Shown one piece after another: positions 37,888-45,691 of a stretch of DNA of 64,000 nucleotides. Location of the stretch: assembly GCA_016707705.1 (NCBI GenBank), contig JADJHD010000001.1, positions 1 to 64,000 of the forward strand, given 5' to 3'. How positions within the stretch are numbered: the stretch's first letter is position 1; the number at the start of each line of letters is the position of its first letter. This stretch comes from Bacteroidales bacterium. Its GTDB lineage: Bacteria; Bacteroidota; Bacteroidia; Bacteroidales; UBA4417. The notes under the pieces were generated by a model. That model saw nothing but the letters and a program-made list of their open reading frames with translations, was not told where the DNA came from and did no database searches. The translations under genes and the position numbers were made by a program.

Positions 37888-38595
37888 CTATTTCTTCGCA
37901 TGCAGCCCGCATTCCTTGCTTTCAGGTAACTCCCACCACCATCTTCCGGCCCTCACGTCCTCTCCGGGCTCTATGGCACGTGTGCAGGGCTGACAGCCAA
38001 TACTTGGGAATCCCTTGTCATGCAGACTGTTATAGGGGACGTTTTTTTGTTTGATGTAATCCCAGACTTCTGTCTCAGTCCATTCAATCAGGGGATTGAT
38101 TTTTATAAGTTGGTTGATGGCATCCCATTCCACTATTTTCATGTCATTCCGGGTTACAGACTGCTGCCTTCTCAATCCTGTAATCCAGGCGTCATATCCT
38201 TTTAAGGCTCTTTGGAGAGGCTCTATTTTGCGAATATGACAGCAGGCTTTCCGGTTCTCCACTGATTCATAAAACAGGTTGATTCCCTTGCTGTTGACCA
38301 TCGTCTCAACCTGAGCTGCATCCGGGAAATAAACCTTAAAATCCATTCCATAGCGGTTTACAGTTCTGTGAAGCAGTTCATAGCTTTCAGGAAACATTCG
38401 TCCGGTATCCAGGGTGAAGACCCTTACAGTTTTGTCAATGTCAGCAAGCATAGCTGTGATTACCTGGTCTTCGGCTCCCAGACTGGTTGAGAAGCATAAG
38501 GCACTTCCAAATTCCCGAATTACTGCTGACAGAATCTCTTCAGCACTTTTCCCTGCTAACTCCTGGTTCAGTTTATCTATTTGCTCTGTCTTCAT
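37888..38595 (-). CDS. cysH: Phosphoadenylyl/adenylyl-sulfate reductase
   Basis: 235 residues of the PAPS/APS reductase family. The nucleotide loop is LCFSTSLGAEDQVITAML, followed by TLDTGRMFPESYELL, a GLRRQQS region, and the C-terminal signature KECGLH. The Fe-S cysteine pairs KACCHIRKIEPL and GCQPCTRAIEPGED match enzymes that carry a [4Fe-4S] cluster and reduce APS (or PAPS) to sulfite in assimilation. The choice between APS and PAPS follows from the Fe-S motif and is an inference. It overlaps an upstream MBL hydrolase gene by one base (ATGA). Confidence 0.92.
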   Translation of the reverse strand: MKTEQIDKLNQELAGKSAEEILSAVIREFGSALCFSTSLGAEDQVITAMLADIDKTVRVFTLDTGRMFPESYELLHRTVNRYGMDFKVYFPDAAQVETMVNSKGINLFYESVENRKACCHIRKIEPLQRALKGYDAWITGLRRQQSVTRNDMKIVEWDAINQLIKINPLIEWTETEVWDYIKQKNVPYNSLHDKGFPSIGCQPCTRAIEPGEDVRAGRWWWELPESKECGLHAKK

Positions 38596-39446
38596 CAGTT
38601 TGCTTGATTTAATGCTTCTGCCAATGTAAAAATTTTATCCGCTGCAACTCCCTTTTCTGTCTGAATCAGATTGCAGCATTCGTTGAAATAGTCATGCTGA
38701 AAGAGCAATATATAACCTTCCTTCACTGCTTCATTCAGAAATTCGGCCTTTTCCTTCATGGTAATAAGCGGCTGCACATCTACTGATGGGACAAAAGGCA
38801 TGGGGATATTGTAGGCAGTGGGAATAAAATCACCGGAAAAGACAACCGTTTTACCATCAACCTGAATGAATGGAATCATTTGTCCAATGGTATGTCCATT
38901 GTAGATCCTGAGCCGGATTCCCGGAAGAAATTCTCCTTCTTCAGTGATCAGGTTCAATTTGCCACTTTGCTCCAAAGGCAGCAAATTATCGGGAAAATAG
39001 GCCGCCACTTCACGCTTGTTTGGATGTATAGCCCAATCCCATTGAGTAGCTGTGCAATGGTAGCTGGCATTTGGAAATACCAGTCGAATGTTGCCATCTT
39101 CAGATTTTTCTGTGAGTGCACCAACATGGTCATCATGAAGATGAGTAAGCAGTACATCGGTAACCTGTTCTTTCCTAAAGCCTTTTTGCTCAATCAGTTC
39201 TGCCAGGGAAGGTCCTTCGGTGCGGTAACGGACATTGTAATATTTTTCATCTCTTTTGTTTCCAAGTCCTGCATCCACAAGTATCAGCCGGTTGCCGGTT
39301 TCGATCAGCAGACAACGGGTCACGATGGGAATCATATTATTCTCATCGGCCATTTTGCTTCGATTCCAAATGCTTTTGGGTACTACTCCGAAGGCAACGC
39401 CTCCATCCATTTTCCACAGATCGGATATAATAGGGTATAATTTCAT
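38595..39446 (-). CDS. MBL-fold metallo-hydrolase
   Basis: 283 residues from ATG 39446; the in-frame start 54 nt upstream is less likely because a TACTTTTG element at 39478-39485 sits between. Metal ligands are seen in LLTHLHDDHVG (HxHxDH), YNGHTIG and the Asp of VVFSGDFIP. These are lactonase/Rv0406c-like beta-lactamase-fold hydrolases; substrate unknown. Its stop overlaps the cysH start (ATGA), so translation is coupled. A role near sulfur assimilation, such as thioester or sulfur-compound hydrolysis, is only an inference. Confidence 0.85.
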   Translation of the reverse strand: MKLYPIISDLWKMDGGVAFGVVPKSIWNRSKMADENNMIPIVTRCLLIETGNRLILVDAGLGNKRDEKYYNVRYRTEGPSLAELIEQKGFRKEQVTDVLLTHLHDDHVGALTEKSEDGNIRLVFPNASYHCTATQWDWAIHPNKREVAAYFPDNLLPLEQSGKLNLITEEGEFLPGIRLRIYNGHTIGQMIPFIQVDGKTVVFSGDFIPTAYNIPMPFVPSVDVQPLITMKEKAEFLNEAVKEGYILLFQHDYFNECCNLIQTEKGVAADKIFTLAEALNQAN

Positions 39447-39477
39447 CAATGCTGATTTGAAAGGTATTTCCTTCGAA

Positions 39478-39485
39478 CAAAAGTA
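39478..39485 (-). promoter_or_regulatory. -7 element for the MBL-cysH operon
   Basis: On the minus strand TACTTTTG matches TAnnTTTG exactly, 32 bp before the ATG at 39446. No TTTG partner lies at the usual distance, so it is a weak call. Confidence 0.45.
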
Positions 39486-39560
39486 GGTATTTATGCTCAT
39501 TCTTGGCGGGTTTGCAAGTTCAAAGCTGATTGGAATGAGTTATACCGGGAGTTGAAATTT

Positions 39561-39578
39561 ATCTGCCGGTTGGCAGAT
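39561..39578. repeat. Diverged palindrome of the TCCGCC family
   Basis: ATCTGCCGGTTGGCAGAT is an 18-bp near-perfect palindrome with the G-C core partly changed to T-A relative to TCCGCC-N4-GGCGGA. Confidence 0.55.
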
Positions 39579-39668
39579 TGAAAACCTATTTCGATTCGGT
39601 ATACTCTATTTTACTCAAAAATATGATTCTCTAAAACAGGCTCTGCCCAAAGAGTGGAAAGCCTTCGT

Positions 39669-39676
39669 TATATTTG
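39669..39676 (+). promoter_or_regulatory. -7 element for mpl
   Basis: TATATTTG is an exact TAnnTTTG match. The start of transcription would be about 12 nt before the ATG at 39695. No clear TTTG was found 17-23 bp upstream. Confidence 0.45.
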
Positions 39677-39694
39677 CATTAAATATTATTACCT

Positions 39695-41050
39695 ATGAAG
39701 ATTCATTTTATTGCGATAGGTGGAAGCGCCATGCACAATCTGGCTCTTGCCCTGCATTATAAAGGCTATGAAGTTACCGGCTCTGATGACGAAATTTTTG
39801 ATCCGGCCAAGAGCAGACTTGCAGCCTGCGGACTTTTACCTGAAAAATTCGGCTGGTTTCCAGAAAAACTAACTGAGGATATTGATGCAATCATCCTCGG
39901 AATGCACGCCAGGGGCGATAATCCCGAGTTGGCGCGTGCAAGGCGAATGGGACTTAAGATATATTCCTATCCTGAATTCCTTTATGAGCAGAGCAAGGAT
40001 AAAATCCGTGTTGTGATAGGAGGGAGCCACGGCAAAACAACCATAACAGCAATGATTCTTCATGTGCTGAGGCATGCCGGTGTGGATTGTGATTATATGG
40101 TTGGTGCAAAGCTGGAAGGCTTTGATGTGATGGTGAAACTCACCGAGAAAGCACCATTCATGATTTTTGAGGGAGATGAATATCTTACTTCTGCATTGGA
40201 TCCACGTCCCAAATTCCACCTGTACAAGCCTGATATAGGCCTAATTAGTGGTATTGCCTGGGATCATATGAATGTATTTCCAACCTTTGATAAATATGTA
40301 GATCAGTTCCGCATTTTTGCCGAGATGGTTCCCGACAACGGTTCCCTGATTTACTGTCAGGAAGATGAAACTGTTTGCCAGGTGGTTGAAGCACTACAGG
40401 GTAAAATGCTGAAGCAGCCATACTCTGTCCCGGAATTCAGGATTGAAAAAGGTGTGACAGTCTTGAATACTTCAATAGGGGAAGTACCTTTAAAGGTATT
40501 TGGCCGCCATAACCTGATGAATATGGAGGGCGCCAGATTGGTTTGCAAATTATTGGAAATCAGTGATGAGACTTTCTATGCTGCCATTTCATCCTACAAT
40601 GGAGCATCCAACAGATTGGAATTAATGGCTGCAAGTGATACAGTTAATATTTACCGCGATTTTGCCCATGCACCTTCAAAACTGAAAGCAACCATTGAAG
40701 CAGTGAAGGAACAATATCCGGAACGCTGGCTGGTAGCATGTTTTGAACTGCACACATACAGCAGTCTGAGTCAGGGCTTCCTTTCCCAGTATGAGGGAAG
40801 CATGGAAAAAGCGGATGAGGCTATTGTCTATTTCTCACCCCATGCCCTGGAACTTAAAAAGCTTCCCATGCTTGACGCCCATGAAATCAGACTGGCTTTT
40901 GGCAAGGAAAGACTTCAGGTATTTACTTCTCCTAATGAACTTCAGGCCTACCTGCTTTCAGATAAATGGAAGGATACCAATTTGCTGATGATGAGTTCAG
41001 GCAATTATGATGGATTGAACATGAAAGAGTTGTCCGCTCAGATAATGTAA
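39695..41050 (+). CDS. mpl: Mpl-type UDP-MurNAc:tripeptide ligase
   Basis: 451 residues of the Mur ligase family. The N-terminal Rossmann domain has HFIAIGGSAMHNLALALHYK and VTGSDDEIFDP; the ATP loop is VVIGGSHGKTTITAMILHVLRHA (seen around residues 107-129). The central domain has IFEGDEYLTSA and ISGIAWDHMNVFPTFD, and the C-terminal domain FGRHNLMNMEGAR and FAHAPSKLKA. It differs from MurC and matches the Mpl branch that attaches recycled L-Ala-gamma-D-Glu-mDAP to UDP-MurNAc. Full length and intact. It acts in the cytoplasm in peptidoglycan recycling, as the NamZ-type muramidase at 24.4 kb may also do. Confidence 0.88.
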   Translation: MKIHFIAIGGSAMHNLALALHYKGYEVTGSDDEIFDPAKSRLAACGLLPEKFGWFPEKLTEDIDAIILGMHARGDNPELARARRMGLKIYSYPEFLYEQSKDKIRVVIGGSHGKTTITAMILHVLRHAGVDCDYMVGAKLEGFDVMVKLTEKAPFMIFEGDEYLTSALDPRPKFHLYKPDIGLISGIAWDHMNVFPTFDKYVDQFRIFAEMVPDNGSLIYCQEDETVCQVVEALQGKMLKQPYSVPEFRIEKGVTVLNTSIGEVPLKVFGRHNLMNMEGARLVCKLLEISDETFYAAISSYNGASNRLELMAASDTVNIYRDFAHAPSKLKATIEAVKEQYPERWLVACFELHTYSSLSQGFLSQYEGSMEKADEAIVYFSPHALELKKLPMLDAHEIRLAFGKERLQVFTSPNELQAYLLSDKWKDTNLLMMSSGNYDGLNMKELSAQIM

Positions 41051-41141
41051 TTTACTGCATTGGAAAATCCTGTATTCTTTTTTGGATGCAGTATCCTTTC
41101 AATAACTGGTATGAAACTGCGCATTCTTTTCTGATTCCCTA

Positions 41142-42587
41142 ATGAAACCACTTCTTAAGCTGTTATCCGGCGTCTTCATTTGCATTTTCCTGATTCAATT
41201 GCAATCATGCAGTAAGGATTCTCCCGCTTCATTGATTGCTATGGATGTTTTGGTAATTCCGGGACAATCCACAACCGGACTCTTCTGGGATAAGCCGGTC
41301 AGCCTTGAGGCAGATCTCAGTTACCGGGTCTATGTGGCGGATAAGTTAGTTGTTGCTGACATTAGATCTCTCAGCTATAGTCTAACGGATTTGATGCCTG
41401 AAACTGCCTATTCCGGTAGAGTTGAGGCCTGGCATTCCGGTGAAAAGATAGCAGAAGGTAGTTTCAGTTTTACAACTCTTGCCAACCTGGCGCCGCTGAC
41501 CTTTAAAATTCGGGAAATTGGAGCAGGCAGTACCAAGTTAAGTCTGAAGTGGGATGCTGCCGATGACCCTGAGGGAATGGCTGTTGTTTATGATATTATT
41601 CTTTCAAATGAGATTGTGCTGAGTGGACTTGAAACCACGGAATGTGAGATCGAGAACCTGTTGCCGGCAAAAGTTTACACAGGAAAAGTTGTGGCCAGGG
41701 ATGTGAATGGAAAGCATATTTCTGCTGATTTCAAAATCATGACACAGGATGCTGATCAGGGCACACTCTTTCATCGTTTCATTAAATTTGAAGGAAGGGA
41801 AAGGGAATATGCCTGGTATCTTCCTCCTGTTTACGGAGAATTACCGCTTGTCATTCACCTGCATGGTGCCAATGGCAATGCCTGGACTGAAATTCAGGGT
41901 AACTATTTCAATTACATGGCCAACAGGGAGCAGTTTATACATCTGATGCCACAATCACTTTTGGGAACCTACAATGGGGAAACAATTTACCAGTGGAATG
42001 CCCATGATATCTTTTCCTGGAATGATGTGCACTTCCTGAACCAGATTATCGATGAGATGGCGGCAAGATTCCCTCTGGACCTTTCAAGGGTATATATCAC
42101 CGGCATGTCGAACGGTGGCTTTATGACCTATTATGCCCTTCAGAAAATGCAGGATCGGATTGCAGCCATAGCTCCAATTTCAGGACTGATCAGTACCAAT
42201 ATCTTTGTCAATTATTCAATTCAGCGCCCAATACCTCTTTGCTATATGCATGGTTCAGCAGATCAAATAGTCAACATTAATGGCTCTCCATCTGCTGCCG
42301 ATATCATAGAATTCTGGGCTCAACAGGATCAGATTTCAACTCCACCTGTTGTTACCCAACTTCCTGACCTGCATCCTGAAGATATGTCAACAGTTACACT
42401 TTCTACTTATACCGGCTTTGTCCCCGATGCAGAAATACTTTACTACAGAATTGAAGGAGGAGGACACTCCATCCCCGGAATTGAACCATACGCAAATCAG
42501 GATATAAATGCTTACGATGAGATTTGGAAGTTTTTCAAGCGCCATTCTTATCCTGCTCATTCGCAGCCCGGGGATTGGAAGAAATAG
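41142..42587 (+). CDS. Lipoprotein with FN3 domains and a polyhydroxybutyrate-depolymerase-like esterase
   Basis: 481 residues. Signal ends LIQLQSC (Cys23). Two FN3-like domains span about 27-200 (LMPETAYSGRVEAW; TTECEIENLLPAKVYTGKVV). The catalytic alpha/beta-hydrolase (about 205-481) has LPLVIHLHGANGNAW (oxyanion region), the nucleophile elbow TGMSNGGFMTYY (Ser323), a late YMHGSADQIVNI acid region and GGGHSIPG (His). This layout fits esterases of the PHB depolymerase/feruloyl esterase family. Exported and membrane-anchored; substrate not determined. A heptamer array begins at its stop codon. Confidence 0.87.
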   Translation: MKPLLKLLSGVFICIFLIQLQSCSKDSPASLIAMDVLVIPGQSTTGLFWDKPVSLEADLSYRVYVADKLVVADIRSLSYSLTDLMPETAYSGRVEAWHSGEKIAEGSFSFTTLANLAPLTFKIREIGAGSTKLSLKWDAADDPEGMAVVYDIILSNEIVLSGLETTECEIENLLPAKVYTGKVVARDVNGKHISADFKIMTQDADQGTLFHRFIKFEGREREYAWYLPPVYGELPLVIHLHGANGNAWTEIQGNYFNYMANREQFIHLMPQSLLGTYNGETIYQWNAHDIFSWNDVHFLNQIIDEMAARFPLDLSRVYITGMSNGGFMTYYALQKMQDRIAAIAPISGLISTNIFVNYSIQRPIPLCYMHGSADQIVNINGSPSAADIIEFWAQQDQISTPPVVTQLPDLHPEDMSTVTLSTYTGFVPDAEILYYRIEGGGHSIPGIEPYANQDINAYDEIWKFFKRHSYPAHSQPGDWKK

Positions 42588-42773
42588 GTTCGAGGTTCGG
42601 GGTTCGAGGTTCAAGGTTATAAATGGGTAGATTGTTGCGAGTAGGAGTTGTTAGTTGTTGGTTTTTAGTTGTTAGTGTCTATTATTTCGGGTTCGATGTT
42701 CGGGGTTCAAGGTTAGAAAAGGGTAGATTGTTGCTGGTAGGAGTTGTTAGTTTTTAGTTGTTGGTTGTTAGTT
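42587..42773. repeat. Composite heptamer arrays TTCRRGG and GTTGTTA, two units
   Basis: GGTTCGA, GGTTCGG, GGTTCGA and GGTTCAA start at the last base of the stop codon. Then comes TATAAATGGGTAGATTGTTG, then GTTGTTA, GTTGTTG, GTTTTTA, GTTGTTA. A second copy follows from about 42691: GTTCGATGTTCGGGGTTCAA, GGTTAGAAAAGGGTAGATTG, GTTGTTA, GTTTTTA, GTTGTTG, GTTGTTA. The IS3-type element then interrupts the third unit. Confidence 0.85.
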
Positions 42774-43064
42774 TGTCTTATCATGATTTTGGTTGACAGA
42801 AAAGACTAAACTTCTACTTTAATTGTTTGTAACTCAAATTCATCTTTTGGTTTTGTTCACTTAACTTAGTCTGATCAGATGAAGCGGAGGCGAGCTCTGC
42901 CGGGGGGCAACTAGCCAAGGAATAATCTGATCCAGGGGAATAACCAGCCGTAGTTTTGGTACTCAAAGCTACGGCATTCTTATTCAGGTACATTCTCATG
43001 GATTTATACCTTAAAAACCCCAATCTGGTATTTTCTTCATAGGATTTGGTAAAATCATAGAGTT

Positions 43065-43799
43065 TTAAGATTGATTTTCATTTGCTGAACTTTGTTCAAC
43101 AGCAAGTTCAAAATCAATAGGGGTAAGCATTCCAAGACTTCCATTAGGGCAGTGATTATAAAGGGCAACAGCTTTATTCAATGCTGTTTTAAGTTCGTTT
43201 AAAGAACTGATTTTATTTTTTATCATGTAATCATTCTTGATGATTCCATTAATACGTTCAGCATAAGGATTTTCAAGACAGTTTTCTGCCATACTTATAC
43301 TAATACTATGATCTTTAAGTACTTTGGTGTACTCATTGCTCCGTATTGGCTTCCTTTGTCTGAATGATGGATCAACTTGTTATACTTGCTGTAACCTCTT
43401 AATTTCAAGGCCTTCAACAAAGCAAGAACATGTTTACTGCAAACATATTGTCACTGGCTGAATGACCGATAATCCTTTGGCATAAACATCAAGAATAAAT
43501 ACAAGATAAAATGTTGTTCCGCTTGTAAGAAAGTAGGTTATATCACTTACCCATAACCGATTTGGCCATTGATTTTCATGCCATGCGTAAGGTTTGGATA
43601 AATGTTCTCGCCTCTATGGGTTGTGCGAAGAAATGACCGATGCTTCTGTGCCGTTAGTCCTTGTATAGAGACGAACTGTTCGAACCCTGTTGATTCCGAC
43701 CTCATTGATCCCAAGCATATAATGAATTTTCCTTGCACTGATTCGTGGATAATCCTTCCTTATCTCGTAAATCATTTCCAACATGCGTTGCCACATCAT
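43065..43799 (-). pseudogene. IS3-type transposase OrfB, several frameshifts
   Basis: The DDE integrase can be pieced together from three frames: IRKDYPRISARKIHYMLG, then EQFVSIQGLTAQKHRSFLRT, then QWPNRLWVSDITYFLTSGTT (first catalytic Asp), LIHHSDKGSQYG (second Asp, near 43360), and finally CLENPYAERINGIIKNDYMI (catalytic Glu). At least three single-base shifts separate these parts, so no full protein is made as the sequence stands. Confidence 0.85.
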
Positions 43800-43841
43800 G
43801 GTCCTTATGACTTAGGAGAGACTTGTGATATCCCTGGCGAC

Positions 43842-44267
43842 TTATCCTGATTTTGATACAACGATTCCATCATTATTCCTTGGTGGGCTACTTGGCCTAA
43901 ACCATGTGAGAGCTCGGATCGGAACTTTTTCATGTCCTCCTATCTCCAGATCAATGAGCTCAATCAACTTCTTTAAGTAATCAACCTGCAGTTGCTTTTG
44001 GCCTACTATCCGCTCCAGTTCTGCCACCTGCTTCATCAAAGCCAGTGTCTTGGCTCCTTCTGACTCTTTCTCCACAACAAGCTTCTCTCTTGGACAAAGC
44101 TTTATAGAGTATTTTCTTATCCACTTATAAATCGCTGTCTCTGATACTTCATAGATTCGACTCAACTGTTTCACAGTTACCTGTCTTTCTTCCAGCATCT
44201 TGACCTTCTCCTGCTTAAAAACGTCGCTAAACGTCCTTCTTGTTTTATTCTGCTCCATATCTGACAA
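43842..44267 (-). CDS. IS3-type OrfA transposase subunit
   Basis: 141 codons. An HTH (about 20-50: TVKQLSRIYEVSETAIYKWI) and a leucine-zipper-like coil (ALMKQVAELERIVGQKQLQV, LKKLIELIDLE) match IS3-family OrfA. The last 20 residues (PIRALTWFRPSSPPRNN) are not family-like and probably follow a shift before the OrfB junction. It binds the IS ends, but OrfB is broken. Confidence 0.8.
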   Translation of the reverse strand: MSDMEQNKTRRTFSDVFKQEKVKMLEERQVTVKQLSRIYEVSETAIYKWIRKYSIKLCPREKLVVEKESEGAKTLALMKQVAELERIVGQKQLQVDYLKKLIELIDLEIGGHEKVPIRALTWFRPSSPPRNNDGIVVSKSG

Positions 44268-44336
44268 AATGTAAAGTTATTAACTAAACTTCTTGTCAAC
44301 CTATTTCATGATGGGACAGTGTCATTATTGGGGATA

Positions 44337-44660
44337 GTTCGAGGTTTGGGGTTCAAGGTTAGAAAAGGTAGGTTGTTGCTGGTGGGAGTTGTTAGTTTTT
44401 TGTTGTTGGTTGTTTGTATTGATAGTTCGGGGGGCGAGGTTCGGAGTTAAAGGTTTGGAGTTCACAGCTGAAAGTTGCAGTGTTTTTACTTTTTGACTTT
44501 TTACCTTTAGTCCTTTTACTTTTGTCTTTTTTCCGCCAGCTGGCGGATTGTCTTTTGTCTTTTTACCACCAGCTGGCGGATTCCTTTTGTCTTTTGTCCT
44601 TTTACTTTTGTCTTTTCTTTTGTCTTTTTACTTTTATCTTTTTCTCACCTGTTCTTCATC
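44337..44660. repeat. Repeat region: TTCRRGG/GTTGTTA unit, TTTTGTC array and palindromes
   Basis: No gene in this gap. From 44337 a third copy of the TTCGAGG...AAGGTTAGAAAAGG...GTTGTTAG unit, then TTCGGAGTTAAAGG (about 44430). From about 44480 to 44640 TTTTGTC/TTTTTAC heptamers alternate with palindromes TCCGCCAGCTGGCGGA (44532-44547) and a partial copy at 44566-44580. Confidence 0.8.
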
Positions 44661-44773
44661 CTCCGTGGTTCTAAAGATGTGCTTTTAGTACAAGTTTGAA
44701 AAAGATATCAAGAATTTATAGGGATTACATCCAAGTTGTACAAATTATAACTTAAGCTTAAAATCAAAGTTCT

Positions 44774-45403
44774 ATGAAAATAGATTGGAAGAAGGATGAT
44801 AAGCAGTTTTATCTTCCTGCAGCAAAACCAGAGTTTAGGAATATCCCGGAGTTTAGCTTCTTTACCCTCGAAGGCAAGGGAAATCCTAATGACCCCTTCT
44901 TTGCAAACTACATCACCGCGCTCTATGCCGCTTCCTACGCAGTAAAAATGAGCCCGAAATCCGGTCAAGGACTCCCAGGTTACCAGGAATATACAGTTTA
45001 CCCGCTGGAAGGTGTCTGGGATGTTGATGATGAAGCGAAAAGGCTTAAACTCGAAGTTCTGGATAAAGACCGGCTCGTGTTTAAACTGATGATGCGTCAA
45101 CCGGATTTTCTAACTGAAAACGATGCTCGCGGTTTGATTGAGCATGCCTGGATAAAGAAAAAGGAACCGCTTATTAAGGAAGTCAAATTCGAGAAAATAA
45201 CGGACGGTCCATGTGTTCAGATGCTTCATCTTGGTAGCTATGATTCTGAGCCTGCCAGTTTTGCTCAAATGGAGGTCTTTGCAGCTGAAAATAAGCTCAC
45301 CCGACTGTCAAAGGTTCACAGGGAAATCTATCTTTCTGACGCCAGAAAAGTGAGTCCCGATAAATTGCGAACCGTTTTAAGGTTCAAGGTTAGGAAAGGG
45401 TAG
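44774..45403 (+). CDS. GyrI-like small-molecule-binding domain protein
   Basis: 209 residues. The chain matches the Bacteroidota GyrI-like family: MKIDWKKDDKQFYLPA, EFSFFTLEGKGNPNDPFF, YAASYAVKMSPKSGQGLPGY, YPLEGVWDV, KLMMRQPDFLTE, VQMLHLGSYDSEPASFAQM, HREIYLSDARKVSPDKLRT. The family binds small molecules or peptides; no enzyme activity is known. The final codons (VLRFKVRKG and the TAG) lie inside a repeat unit (GGTTCAAGGTTAGGAAAGGG), so the C terminus may be repeat-derived. Cytoplasmic, stand-alone. Confidence 0.85.
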   Translation: MKIDWKKDDKQFYLPAAKPEFRNIPEFSFFTLEGKGNPNDPFFANYITALYAASYAVKMSPKSGQGLPGYQEYTVYPLEGVWDVDDEAKRLKLEVLDKDRLVFKLMMRQPDFLTENDARGLIEHAWIKKKEPLIKEVKFEKITDGPCVQMLHLGSYDSEPASFAQMEVFAAENKLTRLSKVHREIYLSDARKVSPDKLRTVLRFKVRKG

Positions 45404-45510
45404 ATAGTTGCAAGTAGGAGTTGTTAGTTGTTGGTATTGATTGTTCGGGGTTAGGGGTGGATTGAACGCAGCAGGAATTAGTACTTAGTTGTTTGCTGTT
45501 GGGATTGATT
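45377..45510. repeat. TTCRRGG/GTTGTTA unit overlapping a gene end
   Basis: TTAAGGTTCAAGGTTAGGAA then GGGTAGATAGTTGCAAGTAG then GTTGTTA and GTTGTTG align with the units at 42600-42770 and 44337-44420. The unit begins before the stop codon of the GyrI-like gene at 45401-45403. Confidence 0.8.
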
Positions 45511-45544
45511 TTCACGGTAGGGTTGGATTGTGCATATTGTAAAA

Positions 45545-45568
45545 CACTTCGACAAGCTCAGTGTGACA
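45545..45568. repeat. CACTTCGACAAGCTCAGTG element
   Basis: Full copy ending TGTGACA, reverse orientation to the one at 14460-14483. Confidence 0.75.
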
Positions 45569-45600
45569 GCTGCTTTCGAATTTCCAGGAAAATTCTCAAT

Positions 45601-45688
45601 TCTCCCTGTCTCCCTTTCTCCCTTTCTCCCTTTCTCAAAGTCTCCCTGTCACTCCCCCGCAATCCGCAATCAGAAATCAAAAATCTTC
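45601..45688. repeat. Octamer array TCTCCCTT followed by heptamer array AATCNNN
   Basis: TCTCCCTG, three TCTCCCTT, TCTCAAAG, TCTCCCTG (45601-45648), a short junction, then AATCCGC, AATCAGA, AATCAAA, AATCTTC (45661-45688). The next gene's ATG follows three bases later. Confidence 0.85.
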
Positions 45689-45691
45689 AAG

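Larger units (their letters stand above)
42774..44318 (-). mobile_element. Decayed IS3-family insertion sequence (1,545 bp)
   Basis: The ends are 25-bp imperfect inverted repeats: left 42774-42798 and right 44294-44318 (complement). Both start TGTC, share ATCATGA (positions 7-13) and GGTTGACA (last eight), 19 of 25 identical. Inside is a complete orfA frame and a broken orfB on the minus strand. No clear target duplication is visible (flanks GTT and GTG). The element lies inside the GTTGTTA/TTCRRGG arrays, whose next unit resumes at about 44337. Confidence 0.88.

Noticed and set aside
45530..45691. 54-residue N-terminal extension of the GH63-like frame
   Set aside because: It reads through the CACTTCGAC element and octamer/heptamer arrays; a clear signal peptide begins at 45692.
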